DNA of 13,711 nt from Dissophora ornata (Eukaryota > Mortierellomycota > Mortierellomycetes > Mortierellales > Mortierellaceae): positions 1 to 13,711 of the forward strand of contig MU617411.1 in the NCBI GenBank assembly GCA_025201705.1, written 5' to 3'. Under the pieces are notes generated by a model, which saw only the letters and a program-made list of their open reading frames with translations, was not told where the DNA came from and made no database searches. How positions within the stretch are numbered: position 1 is the first letter of the stretch; each line of letters starts with the position of its first letter. Positions 12,809-13,711 of the stretch are shown here, in pieces. A program made the translations under genes and the position numbers.

Positions 12809-13711
12809 TTAGAAGATGGCGACTTGGGTCTGACCAGACTTGAAGCGATCTTCCAGACCTTCCAATCCCAACATCTTGAACAGATCAACGCGGATCTCCT
12901 GAATGTCCAAAATTGTACGCTTCTTTGCATCCTTGTGGCAATCCAACAGCACGAGCTCCAGTCTATCCAGATTCAACACACCTATTATTACAAAAGAAAG
13001 AGAATTGTCGTGTTCAGTTGAACCATGTTCGATATATGGCAGATGTTATTATACGTCTGAAGCCCCTTGAAGGTAATTCTCTCTTTTCTTCTCTTCCCTT
13101 ACCATCTGAGATCAGTTTATCAATACGGTTTGGTGTTCCAACACAGATATGTGTGCAAGTGTTCTTCAAGAAATAAACCTGCTCAGGCACCTTTAGATGC
13201 TTCGCAAACAACTTTCCAACTTTGGCAGCCTCCGCAAACAATGGCAATGACCTAATCACTTCCACAGCTCTGATTCCGCTCGATGACACAATCAGTACCA
13301 CAGGGGATCCCTTTGGAATATCACTCGAAGTCTCCAATGGCTTCTTCTTGGGATCCTTCTTCTCATTCTTGTTACCGTTGCTGTTATCTTCCTTTCCACC
13401 CTTCATGCCCTTCTTATTGTTATATTGCTCTGATTTGGAGACGCTGGCATCCTTGATAAGAAGTTTGGATTTCCAGCTGGCCACTGCGAACTTGAGGAAG
13501 GACTCTAGATGGACAAGGGTGTGATCCAATGCAAAGGGCGAGACGTCCTTGATGGCAGATTCGGGTATCCTGCGTTCCTCTCGCTCAATTGAAGAAAGGT
13601 GCTCGAGCGCACGATCTTGACTGTCGTTCAGGGCTTCGATCTGTGAGGCCCGGGTACGTTTACCGATCGAGGTATTGTTTTCTTCCAGGCGTGCCTTCTT
13701 TGACTGCCAAA
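12809..13711 (-). CDS. CMS1: CMS1, ribosomal small-subunit biogenesis factor, 5' part missing
   Basis: Two exons are visible: 13711-13103 (open to the window edge) and 12981-12809, joined in phase across a 121-nt intron (donor GTAAGG, acceptor AATAATAG). Together they encode about 260 C-terminal residues; the start codon lies outside the window. Family signatures of Cms1/CMSS1: GSPVVLIVSSSGIRAVEVIRS, GKLFAKHLKVPEQV, CVGTPNRIDKLISDG, then LDRLELVLLDCHKDAKKRTI and a C-terminal EIRVDLFKML. VGTPNRI resembles the TPGR motif of DEAD-box helicases, to which this family is distantly related, but no ATPase motifs are seen. The protein is nuclear/nucleolar in known fungi and linked to 40S subunit processing. 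An upstream lysine/asparagine-rich stretch (GNKNEKKDPKKK) probably aids nucleolar targeting. It converges on GAA1. Confidence 0.88.

Overview
The window looks like nuclear DNA of a filamentous fungus, most likely an early-diverging one (Mucoromycota/Mortierellomycotina type). This is inferred from three things: many short GT-AG introns (32 resolved, 80-149 nt, most near 100 nt), very compact spacing, and a gene set that mixes yeast-like proteins (HIS6, GAA1, CMS1) with animal-like ones absent from budding yeast (BRCC36, and a BAR-PH-ArfGAP-ankyrin protein). No bacterial operon, tRNA, rRNA, CRISPR array or transposon was found.

Layout, left to right: 1-511 is an unresolved stretch with a possible minus-strand coding exon (511-391). 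865-2130 (+) is a single-exon lipid kinase with a DAGK catalytic domain. 3386-2229 (-) is HIS6, the histidine-pathway isomerase, in 5 exons. 3649-5707 (+) is a BRCC36-type JAMM deubiquitinase in 10 exons. 9777-5848 (-) is an ACAP-like Arf GTPase-activating protein in 14 exons. 10224-12644 (+) is GAA1, a GPI transamidase subunit, in 6 exons. 12809 to beyond 13711 (-) is CMS1, a ribosome-biogenesis factor, cut by the right edge.

Exon structures were built by hand from splice signals, reading-frame phase and the recalled general pattern of each family. All five spliced models keep phase across every junction. Complete predicted lengths are 261 aa (HIS6), 390 aa (BRCC36), 837 aa (ACAP-like) and 627 aa (GAA1).

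The genes strictly alternate in strand, giving three tail-to-tail pairs with only 98-164 bp between stop codons and at least two head-to-head pairs sharing promoters of 262 and 446 bp. They do not form one pathway: histidine synthesis, lipid phosphorylation, K63-ubiquitin removal, Arf/membrane traffic, GPI anchoring and ribosome assembly are unrelated housekeeping jobs. I see no evidence of a new multi-gene system. The most notable points are an apparently intact BRCC36 in a fungus, an intronless kinase among intron-dense neighbours, and an unusual A14-AG 3' splice site.
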